64,000 nucleotides of DNA from Pilaira anomala (GCA_025716855.1 JAIXMQ010000022.1:124001-188000); one strand, 5' to 3'; counted from the first letter of the stretch, positions 1 to 17,807 are shown. Notes: a model not told the origin generated them from the sequence alone. Numbers and translations are program-made.

Positions 1-1024
1 CGTAGACGTGCCATTTATTACTATAGATACGTAATGCTACATTGACTTTGACATTTTCAATACCGCCTACAAAATGAGGTAATAACCACTGTATATATAT
101 ATATATATATATATTTATTAATATCCCCAATTCAATCCATTTTTTTTTTTTTGGAGACTTACAGGAAATTGAGCATTGGCTCTCCAGGCACTACCCATAG
201 TTAAAAATGCAGCATGTGTTACTGCTTGTGTATCTGCTGTAATACGATCATGTTCATCTGCAGTTAATTGGGCCATATTTGATTTGAAACAAGATAATAA
301 TTTAAGGACTAACTCTAATTTTTCAGGAGAGCTACGATGAGGAATGACAATTAATGGTTGACCGGTAGGATCTACACCGGGTCCATGCATTGAATGACAT
401 GAAATGATATCTACATCGGAAGGTAAATATTTCTCTAATGCTTCAATTTCAGGTTTCTTGACTGATGTCTAAACAGAATAATATAAGAAATTTGGATGTT
501 GATTTTTTTTTATATATGTATTCGTTACCTGTCCACCCACAATTGCACCCATTTTAGTAGCTGAATATAAAAAAAAATGATGACACATAATGAGTTTTTT
601 TTTTCCCGCTTTTTTTCGTTAGATGCTTACCAGGACCGTATTGCTTTACAACTGCATTAATGTATTCTGCTTCTACTGCATACATGATCCAGTCACAACG
701 TCTAGAGATATGAAATCCATCAGGTACTACATTGATATCGGATCCTATTTATATAATTAAGTACTTCTTGCTCTTGTGAGAAAAAAAAATTACACACAAA
801 CCTTCAAAGTCTTTTTTTAAACTTTCATATTTCTCAGGTAGATCGCAAACGTAAACACTTTTTTTTTGTAAATGTCAATACAGAATAATAATAATAAAAA
901 AAAAGGGCGCGCAAAAGACTTACTGTTTCCAACCTGCTTTAGAAAAGGTTTGGGCATAAAAGCGACCCATGCCACCTGCACCAATAATACCAATCTGGAT
1001 CGTTTCTTTTTCTTTTTCGTACAT
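1..1024 (-). CDS. TYR1: Prephenate dehydrogenase (NADP+), 3' end beyond the window
   Basis: Converts prephenate to 4-hydroxyphenylpyruvate in tyrosine synthesis, in the cytosol. The start at 1024 gives MYEKEKETIQIGIIGAGGMG, an N-terminal Rossmann dinucleotide-binding loop (GxGGMG). Later exons read VYVCDLPEKYE, DINVVPDGFHISRRCDWIMY, MGAIVGGQ, and SCHSMHGPGVDPTGQPLIVI (about 300-410). The last visible exon (1 to about 72) reads ENVKVNVALRIYSNKWHVY, which closely matches the conserved LRIYSNKWHVY region of fungal Tyr1. I see at least five introns, with GT...AG ends and homopolymer runs. The gene runs off the left edge, so the C-terminal dimerisation part is missing. Family assignment is firm; exon ends were placed by frame continuity. 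Confidence 0.9.
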
Positions 1025-1195
1025 TGTTTTTGAAAGAAAAAGCGTATATATTTTTTAAGGGCGACTTACTTTTTTTTTTTTTTTTTTTTTTTTTACAATT
1101 GGAACTTGTTTAATCTCAGAAGAAATGACAATTATTCACAGACTGTTTGCTTTATTATAAAAAGATTAAATCATTTTTATTTTTTATTGATAGAT

Positions 1196-2495
1196 TTACA
1201 ATTCCTTCTTTGAACGAGATTGCTTATTAGGATTAGAAGGAAACCATGGAATGAAACGACTGACGGATCGTCGATACTTTAAATACTCTGGGTATTTTTC
1301 AGACGAAATTTTCTAAAAAAAAAAAAAAAAATGAAAAAGTCAAATTCCAGTTTTTTGATTTTACTTCTTTACGTAACAACTCTTTACCTCTGTTAACCAT
1401 GTACTACCCTGAAACAAACCTGTCAAGACAATAGGACCTCCAATTGTCCAATTAATTAAATCAGCACACGTCAAGGATCCACCCTTTGCAGCTTCTTGAA
1501 CAGCCGAAACGGAGAAGAGATAAATGACCCACCAAATAGACATTTCAGCAAAGAAGTTAGCATGTCGACTATACTGAAATAAACCCGAGTGCCACAAGAA
1601 ACCAAGTTTGTAATCACCCGTTAATTGTCCTGGCTTTAAATGGTTTAATAATGCATACTTTTCAGTCTGAAAAACGTATTGTTGTTCATCGGCTACAGTT
1701 TCAATAAACAATAATGTCAAGTGGGATACGATAGCTAAATAGTCCAATGTGGTTAATGCACGTGTGGTTGTTACGGAAGTAAGTAGATTGGTCATATATA
1801 ATGGTGTGACCATTAAGAGTAAAAGGTAGTCTTGAAAGGGTGCAATGAATATAATATTGAGTAATCCCATCAAGACTGGACCAAGCTTTTCTCGAAGGTA
1901 AGGGTATCTGTAGTCTTGACCTGACCAATAATAACCTCCCTTTCTATTGTTTTGTATTTGTTAATTGTGTTTGTTTCACCTTTTGTTATAAATAAAACGT
2001 TACCTAGCAAAGTTATACGTAAGACGTGTACCCCAGATTGTAATTAAAATAGTTGCAGCTAATAATCGAGGATGAAAAGATTGATGTAAAACATAATCAT
2101 GGATAGTAAAATGCCATGCGTATAATCCAGGTAAAATAGACCAAGCCTTGTCTAACGTACACAACACACACACACACACATAAATAATTAAATTTAAATC
2201 ATACAAAAGAGAGAGATTTAAATACTTTACCAACTTGACTATAATTCTTTGTGAGTTCAGACATAATATAATGAATAACAATAAGTACTGATGTGAAATA
2301 CAAGGCAGAGACTAAAGGATCTGTATCTCGATAAAACGCATAAAATTCACTACAGTTTGAAAGACCTGAATAAACGGAAGAGAGAACGTGTTTTGAAGAA
2401 ATCAAGTTATTGAAACCAGTTTGAATTGTGTTCCACGTATATAGCCAAGTAGCTTCTTTTGGGAAATTTGGACCTGCTTCAGTTAACCACTGCAT
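1196..2495 (-). CDS. DUF1295 / steroid 5-alpha-reductase-like membrane protein
   Basis: A multi-pass membrane protein of the DUF1295 family, related to steroid 5-alpha reductases and isoprenylcysteine methyltransferases. It starts MQWLTEAGPNFPKEATWLYT. An exon at about 1990-2158 reads DKAWSILPGLYAWHF, and a long exon reads GGYYWSGQDYRYPYLREKLG followed by several hydrophobic segments. The family signature FQYSRHANFFAEMSIWW lies at about 1530-1580. The C-terminus is SRFIPWFPSNPNKQSRSKKE plus one Leu, lysine-rich, and could act as an ER retention tail. Four exons are seen. The closest described relatives are uncharacterised fungal DUF1295 proteins, and the substrate is unknown. It shares a 0.7 kb divergent promoter region with fumarase. 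Confidence 0.8.
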
Positions 2496-3183
2496 GTTGA
2501 ATGTATATTAAAGAAGAAGAAAGAAGAAGAAGAAGAAAAGAAAAAAGTGTTTCCTCTTTTAAAATCGTGTGACTGTTGAGAAATCGATCGCTTGTTTCTA
2601 GATTATTGTAATGGTAATATCATCATCGATGTGAAAGAATAAATTAATCGTTATTACGACTATTACCAAAAAAGGGTGATAAGATATAAACTGAAACGTA
2701 ACACAGGGCCTGAATTTTGTTTGAAGCCACGATTAACCGAACTCTTTTAACCAATTCGTAAGATAAATTCTCTCTCCCTCTCTCTCTCTCTTTCTCTCTC
2801 TCTGCATAATATTCGGGTAAACAAAAGAGTAATATTCAATCTCCATACATTCTCTTCTTAATCCATCTGATTACTTTTTTTTTTTTATTTCAATCAGATA
2901 AAAGTAACTTTTGATCCCTAATAACAAAAGAGTGAGTAGTAGACTATATCAGTCCTCTTGACGATCAAACATCCTTTATAGAAAAAAAAAAAAAAAGTGT
3001 GGGGAAAAAAAGTATAGCGTCATATTTTAATCGGAGGTTACAAGCAATCCGCTTTGACACAATTGAGAGAGACAGTTGCCACCCCGGTCTTTTTTTTCAA
3101 AAATTATAAAAAATTGTAAAAAAAAAATAATCTTTTTTTTTTTTTTTTTTTTTTTTTTTTATCTTCTTTTTAATTTAATTATC
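2496..3183. promoter_or_regulatory. Divergent promoter region between DUF1295 gene and fumarase
   Basis: 688 bp with no gene. It holds a purine tract of GAA units next to the minus-strand start (2507-2546), a CT-rich pyrimidine tract (2767-2804), and long A and T runs near 2985 and 3132-3160, the latter just before the fumarase start. Such simple tracts are typical of fungal nucleosome-depleted promoters. No specific factor site was recognised. Confidence 0.5.
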
Positions 3184-5193
<2,010 letters not shown>

Positions 5194-5385
5194 ATTTAAT
5201 AATTTAATCATTCCCCCTTTTTTAACTACTCCTCTCCACCACTCTGTAATTTCCATTTTAGATTTCAATTAAACCTTTTTTTTTTTTAACATTATAATAT
5301 CTTCCCTTGCATTAAAATATATGACTGTGTATTAGTTATTATTGGAAAAAAAAAAGCAGAAAAAAGTAACTTTATTTCATAAATT

Positions 5386-9439
<4,054 letters not shown>

Positions 9440-9587
9440 ATGACTGAAGCAAACCATGTTGCCAACCATATGTTGGAATCGATTTTAAGAGACTTGTCTT
9501 TCTTGAAAGAAAATAACTTTTTACCCGCTCAAACATATAAAGATGTCGTTAATATATTACCTAGTCGTATTCAAGAAACAATAAATA

Positions 9588-9620
<33 letters not shown>

Positions 9621-10534
9621 TTGAACCTATTGCTCGACCTCCTTTACCGACTCGTAAAGTAACCATGACTCCACCTAAAAATAATAGCCGTGAATTAGTT
9701 GCTAGCTTTCCAAAGTTACCTGCTCGACGTACAAATGATTGGCAACCTACATCTACACCTACACCTCCTCCTCCTTCACAACAACTGGCTATCACTCACC
9801 CAGAACCTGAAAAGACAACGACTCCTCCTCCTCCTCCTCCAGCTTATACTCAAAAACCCGCTATAGAAAGTCTAATGACAGTAGAAGCACTTTATGACTA
9901 TCATGGAGAAGATCCAACTACCGATTTATCATTCAAACAAGGTAATATCATAGAAGTAACTGAATACGGTATGTTAAGTATATATATAAAAAAAAAAAAA
10001 AAAAGAGTCTAGAACTAAATATTTATATATAAAAGTAAACGATGATTGGTGGAAAGGTACAGTGAATGGAAAATCGGGTATATTTCCTCAAAATCATGTT
10101 AAGAAAGTGATTGCTAAACCCAAGTTACAACAAAGACCTTGGGTTCCTCCTACATCTGCCAAACCTAGTTTTTCTACCAGTAATAGTACTAGCAACGCCG
10201 TTGTTAATAATCAACCCTATAGTTATCCTCCTCCTCCTACAGCCATGTATCAACCACCACCTCAACCCTCTTCTTCTAATTATCAACAACAACAACAACC
10301 AGTACAAGCGTATGGTCAACCAGCTCCTGTGGTTGTTGCTAATCATGAAGAAGAAGGTGGAGATAAAAAAGTTCATAATATGGCCAAGAAATTTGGCGGA
10401 CATGTTGCGACAGCTGCCACATGGGGTTTTGGTGCTACACGTAAGTTATATATAAATACCTTTTTTTTTTTAATTGTTACTAAATTAAGCGTTTTTTTTT
10501 AGTTGGTAGTCAAGCTGCAAGTGCTATATTTTAA
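9440..10534 (+). CDS. SH3-domain protein of the Lsb1/Pin3 type
   Basis: Resembles yeast Lsb1/Lsb2(Pin3), which bind Las17/WASP and affect actin patches. Three exons (9440-9968, 10036-10440, 10503-10534) join in frame. N-terminal helical part: NHMLESILRDLSFLKENNFL (about residues 9-28). Then a Thr-Ala repeat and proline-rich stretches (PPPPSQQ, TTPPPPPP). The SH3 domain is split by intron 1: VEALYDYHGEDPTTDLSFKQ ... NDDWWKGTVNGKSGIFPQNH, with the conserved ALYDY, WW and G-FP-N positions present. After it come a Gln/Asn/Pro/Tyr-rich low-complexity segment (YQQQQQPVQAYGQ) and the tail GFGATLGSQAASAIF. The same order (short helix, SH3, Q/N-rich tail) defines Lsb1/Pin3. The exact orthologue is not certain. 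Confidence 0.85.
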
Positions 10535-10958
10535 TAAACCTTTTTATTACAATAATTTTCTTTTTTGAGTTATTATATTGCTGCAGAAAGAGATAAGATG
10601 CGTCGATCTTTTAAAAGTTTATTGTATATGTGTGTGTGTGTGTGTGTGTGATACAGACAAAGTCGTTAAAAAGCGAATTTATGTATTTTTGCATAAAAAA
10701 AAAAGAAAGAGCTTGAATATATCCCTTAATTGTACATGCAAACCAGTCTACTTGAACCTATTAACCGCTTTTTCTCTTTTAAAAAAAAAATTTCAGTGTA
10801 CCAGTAAAAAAGGATACTTGTATACTTTAGGTGAGAATATGATCTTTATTTATTTATTTGCCTGAGTTGTGTGTTATTATTTTTTTACATACATACATAT
10901 AAATAATTTTTTTATTCTTTTTTCCTTTTTTTCTTTCTTTCTTTTTTAATTTTCAAAA

Positions 10959-12889
10959 ATGTTATTTTGGACAAAACTTTTAACAATAGCACACGCATTA
11001 ACTACAAGTGTGCATTCATTTTTACCACTTTATTATGTTCACATGCTGAAATTTGATATATTCACTATATCCGCTTTAACCAGTTGCATTTATTTATTAA
11101 GAATTCCGGCTTCTGCATTTTGGATAGATATTGTAGACCATCGACCTCCTTTACATGGTGTCTTTACCGGTCTTCTGACTGCGATTGGGACAGCTGGTAT
11201 CCTCCTCGTTCTTTCTGTCCCACCTACCTGGACATCCATTACATTACCTGTTGCCATTCTCTCTACACTATTTGATGGTCTCTTCTATCAACCTTTACTT
11301 GTTCTTGTGGATAGTGCCATCATCAAGATATTAGGCGATTACAAAATACTGTATGGTGAGCTAATATAATTTAACTTTTTTTTTTATTTTTTCTTCTTCT
11401 TTTTATTTATATACATTCACTTTTTATTATTATTATTAGCAAAGGAACGGCAGTACGGTAAATTCGTTTCAGCCATCATGTCTATTTGTATTGGATGGTT
11501 TCTAGATGATGATCATGACTTTGATACACTGATGGTCACAACCTTAATTGGGTCCGTGATTTTATTCTTATTATCCTTATCGACAAATGTTCAACCAGCT
11601 GATGTAAGTTTACTGGATATCATTCAATGTCCAACCACATCCGAAGATTTAACAGTCGTTGACGAAACCTCACCTTTTTTAACCAAACAACAAGCATACA
11701 CCTCTTTTCAACAACAACAACAACAACAAGAGCCTACGACAACATTTATATATTATAAACCTTATAGTTTATTTGGAGAACATCTTTCGAATATTTCAGA
11801 AGAAGATGCAAGTATGATACAGCGTATGACAACCACACACTCTACCTCTATTCGTCCGTTACCAGCCAACAGTATTCAGTCCTCTTCATCGCGTGTGTAT
11901 CGATTACCTTATACGCCCCCTATTTCCTGTAACAATCATAATATACCCATTCAGTTTGTTCAGGAACAGTTACCTGCTTCTTTTGAATTAGCTAGACTTC
12001 CTTATCCGCCACCGGAGGCACCTAGTTTGGTCTTGATTACATTTTTTCCGGGATATTATCAGAAACAGACGATGCCAGTAGTACAACCGCAGGAAGAAGA
12101 GTATTATTACTTGCATTGTTATCAGCAACAGTCGCGATGGATATTAAAGTCATTTATGAGCTCATTGTTTTGTTTGGGTGTGGTGTTTGGGTTGACTCAG
12201 TCACTTTTGTTTCTTTATGTTCATGATACGTTACAATTAACGATGCATTTTGTGGGTGTTGTGGGGTTTATTATGGTTTGTGCAGATCTCTTGGCAAGTA
12301 AATTTGTATTATGGGTAAGTAAAAGAGAGAGAGAGAGAGAGAGAGAACAGGAAAAAAAAAATAGAAAAATAAAAGAGTGATGAATTTTTTTTTTTAAAAA
12401 AAAAAGTTGTTTTTTTATAGATTATCCATCGTTCCCATCTTTATAAGATCATTGCGGGTGCACATATTATTTTATTACTTTGTACATTTGCTTATACTTG
12501 GTTACATCCTAATTTTTTACTTGTTGAATTATTTGTTATTTTCTTACAATCGTTTCAATGCAAGTATATATATTGATATATTTCTATTTTATTTTATTTT
12601 GTAACACCTTTTTTTTTTTTTGATGACAGGTTTATGTTTTCATTCAATTTGGCTATTAGCAGCACATCAAGTAGACTCAGTTGTATTAACAGGTCATAAA
12701 CGTATGATATTAAAAGGATGTATGGCAGCGCTTTATAGTAGTGTAGGACCTGCTTTTGGAGTTCTTTTAATGGGTTATCTCGTGTTTCAACATGGAACTG
12801 AAGATGGGTATATCTTGGTTTATCAGTACGCTGCTGGGTTCACTGTATTAAGTGCCATCTTATCTTGGGAATGGTCTACTACTGATTAA
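10959..12889 (+). CDS. MFS_1_like family transporter with a large central loop
   Basis: Membrane transporter of the MFS_1_like/MFSD6 kind; substrate unknown. Exons 10959-11355, 11440-12314, 12421-12559 and 12630-12889 join in frame. The N-terminal half begins MLFWTKLLTIAHALTTSVHS and carries LPLYYVHMLKFDIFTISALT, as in this family. After TM6 comes a hydrophilic loop of about 180 residues with a Gln run (QQQQQQE). TMs resume at about 12140 (SFMSSLFCLGVVFGLTQSLL), and the last helices include HKRMILKGCMAALYSSVGPA. The third intron (12560-12629) only keeps frame if it uses a GC donor (GCAAGT...CAG). Identification rests on hydropathy and family-like motifs, not on a search. Confidence 0.75.
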
Positions 12890-13318
12890 AATTATAATAG
12901 AAAAAAAAACAAAAGTTTTTAATCAATGTACATATATATTTTCATTCTTTTTTTATATTGTTCTCTTTTTGAAATACATTCATTTACATACATGTATACA
13001 TATTAGTTTTTTTTTTTTTTCTTTATATACAAATAAAAAAAAAAATCTTCGCTAAATTTATTTGTTTGTGCCTCAGTCTCTTGTTTTTTAAAGCGTGTAA
13101 ATTTATATTTATCAGACATGAACCATCATCTGTTAAGTTGCCCTTTCAATTACCTTAAAATTTACATGAAACATTAAATTAGTAATATTCAATAACAAAA
13201 TAGATTACTATCATACTATCCTGAGCTATATATATATATATACATATATAAGCTTACATAGAGTAAACACCTCATCAACTAAAGTGTTCCGATTATTTAC
13301 ATGATTGCTATTTGAATT

Positions 13319-13656
13319 CTATTTTTTTTTAATCCTTTTTCTTTTCTTTTCTTTCTCAAAATAAAAATATGAATCTTTACCGCTATCGTCTTCATCTCTT
13401 ATTTGATTAAATTCCTTATCCAGACAAGAGATGGTATCAAGAAATGGATAACTTTGAAACCAATATAATGCATGTTGTCAGTTAGTAAATCATATTAAAG
13501 CCCTAATAACTTTATCAAAAAGAAGTGGGCTAGTTATTATTTCTGAACAGATGCTTCCAATAAAAAGAAATCTAGATTCTAGTTTATAAGAATTGTCTTA
13601 CTTGCTTTGCTCGCTGACGGCCATTTTGTCTACTAACGAGCCCACGAGAGGAATAC
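13319..13656 (-). pseudogene. Two-exon coding-like fragment, unidentified
   Basis: On the minus strand an exon at 13656-13602, with an acceptor (TTTTAG) before it and a GTAAGA donor after it, reads IPLVGSLVDKMAVSEQS. It joins in phase to 13451-13319, whose acceptor follows a CTAAC branch-like site by about 27 nt. That exon reads YPFLDTISCLDKEFNQIRD, then EDDSGKDSYFYFEKEK and a basic end RKRIKKK before a TAG stop. The splice logic and composition look coding, and the first part recalls an MFS helix-loop. No 5' exons are clear beyond the 40-T run at 13687-13726. It may be the surviving tail of a decayed gene or a real gene whose 5' part I failed to read. Confidence 0.35.
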
Positions 13657-13683
13657 CTAAAATATACAGTCAATTGACGCTCT

Positions 13684-13686
<3 letters not shown>

Positions 13687-13726
<40 letters not shown>
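13687..13726. repeat. 40-nt T homopolymer
   Basis: An uninterrupted run of 40 T, the longest homopolymer I counted in the window. It is flanked by CT repeats on the left and GACAGG on the right. Its exact length should be checked, since assemblies often miscount such runs. Confidence 0.8.
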
Positions 13727-13727
<1 letters not shown>

Positions 13728-13788
13728 ACAGGCAATACGATAAAAAAAAAGATACTTTGGGTACTTCTGAGGATTGACATTCTTAAAA

Positions 13789-14760
13789 GCGTCGACTCAT
13801 TTGGTCAGACTATTTGAATCAAACAACAGCGCCTTATGTCATCTAGAAGAGGTATCTGTAGCTTATTATGATAGTTTACGCATTGACCTGTTCTCTTTAT
13901 AGATAGAACTCTATTTTTTTTCTCACCAACGTCATTTTACATTTTGCTCATGACAAGTTATGGGCATGACAAAGTCTCTTTCCCTCCGGAATACATGACC
14001 GTATTGGAAAAGGTGGAAACAGCAAAAAGAAAGACATCGATTAAGTAAAAAGGGAATCATTCGAAGGTTCCGGCTGTTTTTGTTTGCTGTCAAAAAAATT
14101 GAAACGAACCTTTATCACTGACATATGTGGTGAAAAAACAGCACATCCTGATAAGTAAGTTTGTTATGTATATATTATGTAAATATGATGCGGATAGATG
14201 GAAACTTGTTTATACGTAGGACATTGTCCTTCACGTGTAGTATCATACATCTACTCGGCAAATAGTAGATTTATATTTACAAGGAAAGCCGTTGCTAAAA
14301 TCAGTTAAATTCTTTTGAGATATGGACAAAATCAGACAATGATCCCTCGGATCTGGCTTTCTTTCGAAGATTTGTACCCACTCTTGAGCATGTTTTAGCT
14401 GATAGACCGATATTATTGTAAAGGAGTATGTATATGATAATAAACGAAGCAACATGTTTCTCTTATTCATTTATTTAATTTTTACATACATCTAGTGGTG
14501 AGAAGAAGCCAACAAAACTCTGCTAAACATATGCAATGGAATGAAGAACTCTTTTATCGTAAGAATACCTATTTGAACAGTTACGCTTTTGGAAGTATAA
14601 AGACTGGAAAGTCAAAGAAGTCAGCAGCTTATGATTTGATTGATGTTTTTGATACAGAGTGTAGTAAAGAACGAAGCACTGGATATGAAGAGACACATAA
14701 GTATTTTTTATGCTGACGACCATCTCGCCCTTAGACAAGGCTTTGGAATTCAATAAATGA
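13789..14760 (+). pseudogene. Decayed unidentified gene (interrupted reading frames)
   Basis: Successive plus-strand segments look protein-coding but sit in different frames and are broken by stops. About 13789-13900 reads STHLVRLFESNNSALCHLEE. About 13925-14044 reads SFYILLMTSYGHDKVSFPPE and EYMTVLEKVETAKRKTSIK. About 14112-14155 reads TDICGEKTAHPDK. About 14308-14421 reads PSDLAFFRRFVPTLEHVLAD. 14495-14716 reads RSQQNSAKHMQWNEELFYRK and KKSAAYDLIDVFDTECSKER. A last frame ends SPLDKALEFNK at 14760. Some breaks could be introns (GTAAGT at about 14155), but the shift near 14300 looks like a true frameshift. I do not recognise the family; the style recalls transposon-associated ORFs common in Mucoromycota, which is only an inference. 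Confidence 0.4.
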
Positions 14761-15018
14761 TAATCAAATTTTTTGCTCCAATTCTAACCTAGAGTTTTTT
14801 TTATTTTGTTATTTATACTGTAGAGTTAATTGATAGGCAGTAATAAAAATACAGACATAGAAAGATAATAAGATATAATACACAAAAATGTACAAAGTAT
14901 AGTTATCCGAATACTTCTTGACGTACAATAGTATCAACGTATATGATCCAGCACGTATGTGAGGATAACACAACGTCTACACACACCATCAAAATAAAAG
15001 CAGCAAAAAGGTAATGAA

Positions 15019-15090
15019 GCCCAACGGGGGGGTCGAACCCCCAACCTTGAGATTAAGAGTCTCACGCTCTACCGATTGAGCTAGCTAGGC
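15019..15090 (-). tRNA. tRNA-Lys (anticodon CUU)
   Basis: The minus strand gives a 72-nt cloverleaf. The acceptor stem GCCTAGC pairs with GTTGGGC (two G-U pairs). The D arm is AGCTCAATCGGTAGAGC. The anticodon loop CTCTTAA carries CTT between the GAGA/TCTC stem halves. The T arm has GGGGGTTCGACCCCC. The B-box GGTTCGACCC and an A-box-like TAGCTCAATCGG are present. A run of five T at 15009-15005 (minus strand) just downstream is a Pol III terminator. There is no intron, and no CCA is encoded. Confidence 0.93.
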
Positions 15091-15824
15091 TTTTTACATG
15101 TTTATCAAGATCAAAAAATAAGTTTTATTCATATGTTTAAAACTTAGCCAATCAAAAGCGTTCCACGTGGATATCACGTTTTAAATCTAAGATAATTGGT
15201 TGGAAAAATCGTCGAAATTAGGAAAATGTCAAATTATAAAAATTGGCCACATAAATAAAGACCTACATTTTCTCAATTAACTAATGATTACACTGCAAAT
15301 AAATTGAAGCTTTGAATGAAAAGAATTAAAAATAAAGCTTTATAGTGTTGTGTCTTTTTTTTTATTTTTCATTCTTGCTTTTTGAAAAAAAAAAAAAGCA
15401 AATTAAATCATATTAGTGAATGTCCACTAGAAAATAAATAAAAAAAGACTTGAGGAAGCAAATATATGTATCTCTTTTCTACAATTTAAAAGTTTGCCGT
15501 ATGCATGTATTTCTTATGTCTAGAGTGAACATTTGACCTCTAGGAGAAAACATCAAAGCTCATCTTTATTTATTAAAAAAATTTCAGAAGCATAAAAATT
15601 ATTACACATCATCTTTCTCTAAGGTTGTTGTGTTCTAGAAAAAAAAAGTTTATGTTCATTGTTTTTTCTACCTATTCGGCGTATATAACATTATGTCATT
15701 TTATATATATATATATATATATATAAAAGATGTGTAGGAGAACCCAACATTTTATTAACACGGTGAGAAATACGATGATATAATCTCAATTAAAAAAAAA
15801 AAAAAGATGTAGTTTAATAAAGAA
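15091..15824. other. Intergenic, no gene seen
   Basis: AT-rich sequence upstream of the tRNA gene (minus strand) and downstream of the alpha/beta hydrolase stop. It contains a (TA)n run at about 15702-15724. Nothing else was recognised. Confidence 0.5.
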
Positions 15825-16827
15825 TTACAATTTAGATATATTTTCATTATTTTTCACCATCCAGCGATAAGTCCAATCGACACTGGACTCTATCATTTCA
15901 GGACACCATTCATGTCCTACACCAGGTACGACCCAAAACTTCCAATCATAACCTTCCTTTCCTACGTGTATCTTTCTTAAACCATCTACCAGGGGTTGAT
16001 TGTAGATAGGTCGTACCAACTCATCCTTTTCTCCATTTAACATCAAGAGATGAGTCCTTTTTAATTTTTCATGGAAGCCAACTAATTTAGAAGAAACCAT
16101 ATTTTGAAAAGAAAGAGGTAGGTATACATTTGCAGGTAAATTTGCTTCTTCTAAACGATTCTGCATCAAGGACAGAAAATCCGAGATACCCACAATTGGG
16201 ATTGCGACGGTGATACGAGGGTCTATCTATTGTGTTAGTTTAGGGGAGACTTTTTTTATTTATTTATTTATTTGTTTTAATTGTAATTACCATTTGCAGC
16301 CGCTAAAAAAGAAGTATGACCTCCCATTGAAAAGCCCAGGACGCCCCATACTTTTACAATTGATTCTTCTAACCCGCCAAAAAGGTAATGTTCAATTACA
16401 TCAATGAGTTCAGAAATTGTAGTAGCGTTGGCATGGACCATGGACCACATATCAATAGCATGATTTGGGTTTTGTTGGGTTCCTTCTATCCAGGCGAAAT
16501 TTGAAAGCTTATGCACAAGTCGGGTACCATGGTTTGGGCTATCGTATGTAATTACAATTAAGTGGCTTTCGTCTGGCTTTCTGGTCTCGTTGAGTTTACA
16601 AAGTTCTTTTGCAATGGGTTCCATTTTGCTTTGGTTTTCTTTTTTTTTTTTGAATGAGTCAATGGAGAACATACGTAAATAACAAAAATTTAACTAAACC
16701 TACGAAGTCTACCATGTACAGCAAACATAATAGAAACAGGTGTATGTAAACCAAGGGCTAAATATTCTTGTAAGCCATAGACTGTGAGATTGATACCAAT
16801 TACTGTAATAACCTGTTTAGAAACCAT
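15825..16827 (-). CDS. Alpha/beta hydrolase (dienelactone-hydrolase-like)
   Basis: Serine hydrolase of unknown substrate. Three exons (16827-16704, 16638-16291, 16222-15825) join in frame to 289 residues. After the N-terminal VITVIGINLTVYGLQEYLAL, the first core strand gives the oxyanion region SIMFAVHGRL. The nucleophile elbow is VLGFSMGGHTSF (Ser about 145). The acid is in LMLNGEKDELVRPIYN and the base in VVPGVGHEWCPEM. All three catalytic positions are therefore present. The segment LIVITYDSPNHGTRLVHKLS is like that of small fungal cytosolic hydrolases. It is the first of a run of four minus-strand genes with short spacers. Confidence 0.85.
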
Positions 16828-16934
16828 TGAAAGAGAAAAAAAAAAAAAAGGAAAAAAGAAGCGGAAATGAATAGTAATAAATAAAATTTTGGCATTTTTA
16901 TTTTAGAAAAAAAAATCACGATGTGTACAAGAAT

Positions 16935-17807
16935 TTACTTGTTTAATAATTCTTCAATATCTTCAGCAATTTTTGCAGGTTCAGTTGTAGAAGAATAACG
17001 TTTATAGACTTGTCCTTCTCTATCAATTAGGAATTTCTATTGAAAGATGATGATGTTAGTTTGAGTTTTAAAAATTACAATACTTTTTTCCAGCTTTACT
17101 TCAAAATTCCATTTGACAGTTTTGAGACTAAAAAAAAAAACAAATTAATATCAATTGATATTTTAACTTTTCATTTTTATTTACTTACTTGAAACTACCA
17201 TGCTTTGATTCTTTTAAAAACTTGTATAAAGGTGATTCATTTGATCCATTAACATCACTAGATTAGAAAAAAAGTAAGTGGATGTATTAAATAAAAAAAA
17301 AACCATACAATTATATCAAATACTTACAGTTTAGCAAGAAGAGGAAAAGTAATATGATACTTTTCTCTAATAGTTTTCTCAATTTCTATAAAAAAAAAGT
17401 AAGATTTATAATTCATTGGTATATGTAATATAAAGGCTTTTTACCTTCTTCACTTCCAGGTTCTATGCATAAAATAATGAGTAAAAAAAAAAAAAAAAAT
17501 TAAATAATTGAATATTTTGTTTTCATACCTTGATTTAAAAATTGATTACAGGGTGCTCCAATTACTTCAAAGCCTCTTGCTTTGTACTTTTGATAAAGCT
17601 CCTCTAAACCAGTATATTGTCCAGCGAATCCACACTTGGAAGCGACATTTGTAATGAGGACAACCTATTTACAAGTGTCACTTTTTTGCCTTTTCTCTCT
17701 CTCTCTCTTTCTCTCTTACTTTTTTTTCTTACCTTTCCCTTGAGAGCACTCAAGTCCCAGTCAGCGAGCTTGATATTTTTAACAGTAAAGTTATATAAAG
17801 AAGTCAT
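16935..17807 (-). CDS. Glutathione peroxidase-like thiol peroxidase (GPx family)
   Basis: Reduces hydroperoxides; fungal members are non-selenium and usually thioredoxin-dependent. It starts [20 protein letters not shown]. The peroxidatic cysteine is in [20 protein letters not shown], followed by [10 protein letters not shown] and EPGSEEE, then [20 protein letters not shown] and [20 protein letters not shown]; it ends EDIEELLNK. All canonical GPx blocks (NVASKCG, PCNQF-QEPG, WNFEKFL) are present, with Cys rather than Sec. Seven exons fit about 160 residues, which is unusually intron-dense. The third exon (17462-17445) is an 18-nt microexon holding the EPGSEE motif. A fungus-typical variation is FLNQ in place of FGGQ. 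Confidence 0.95.
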
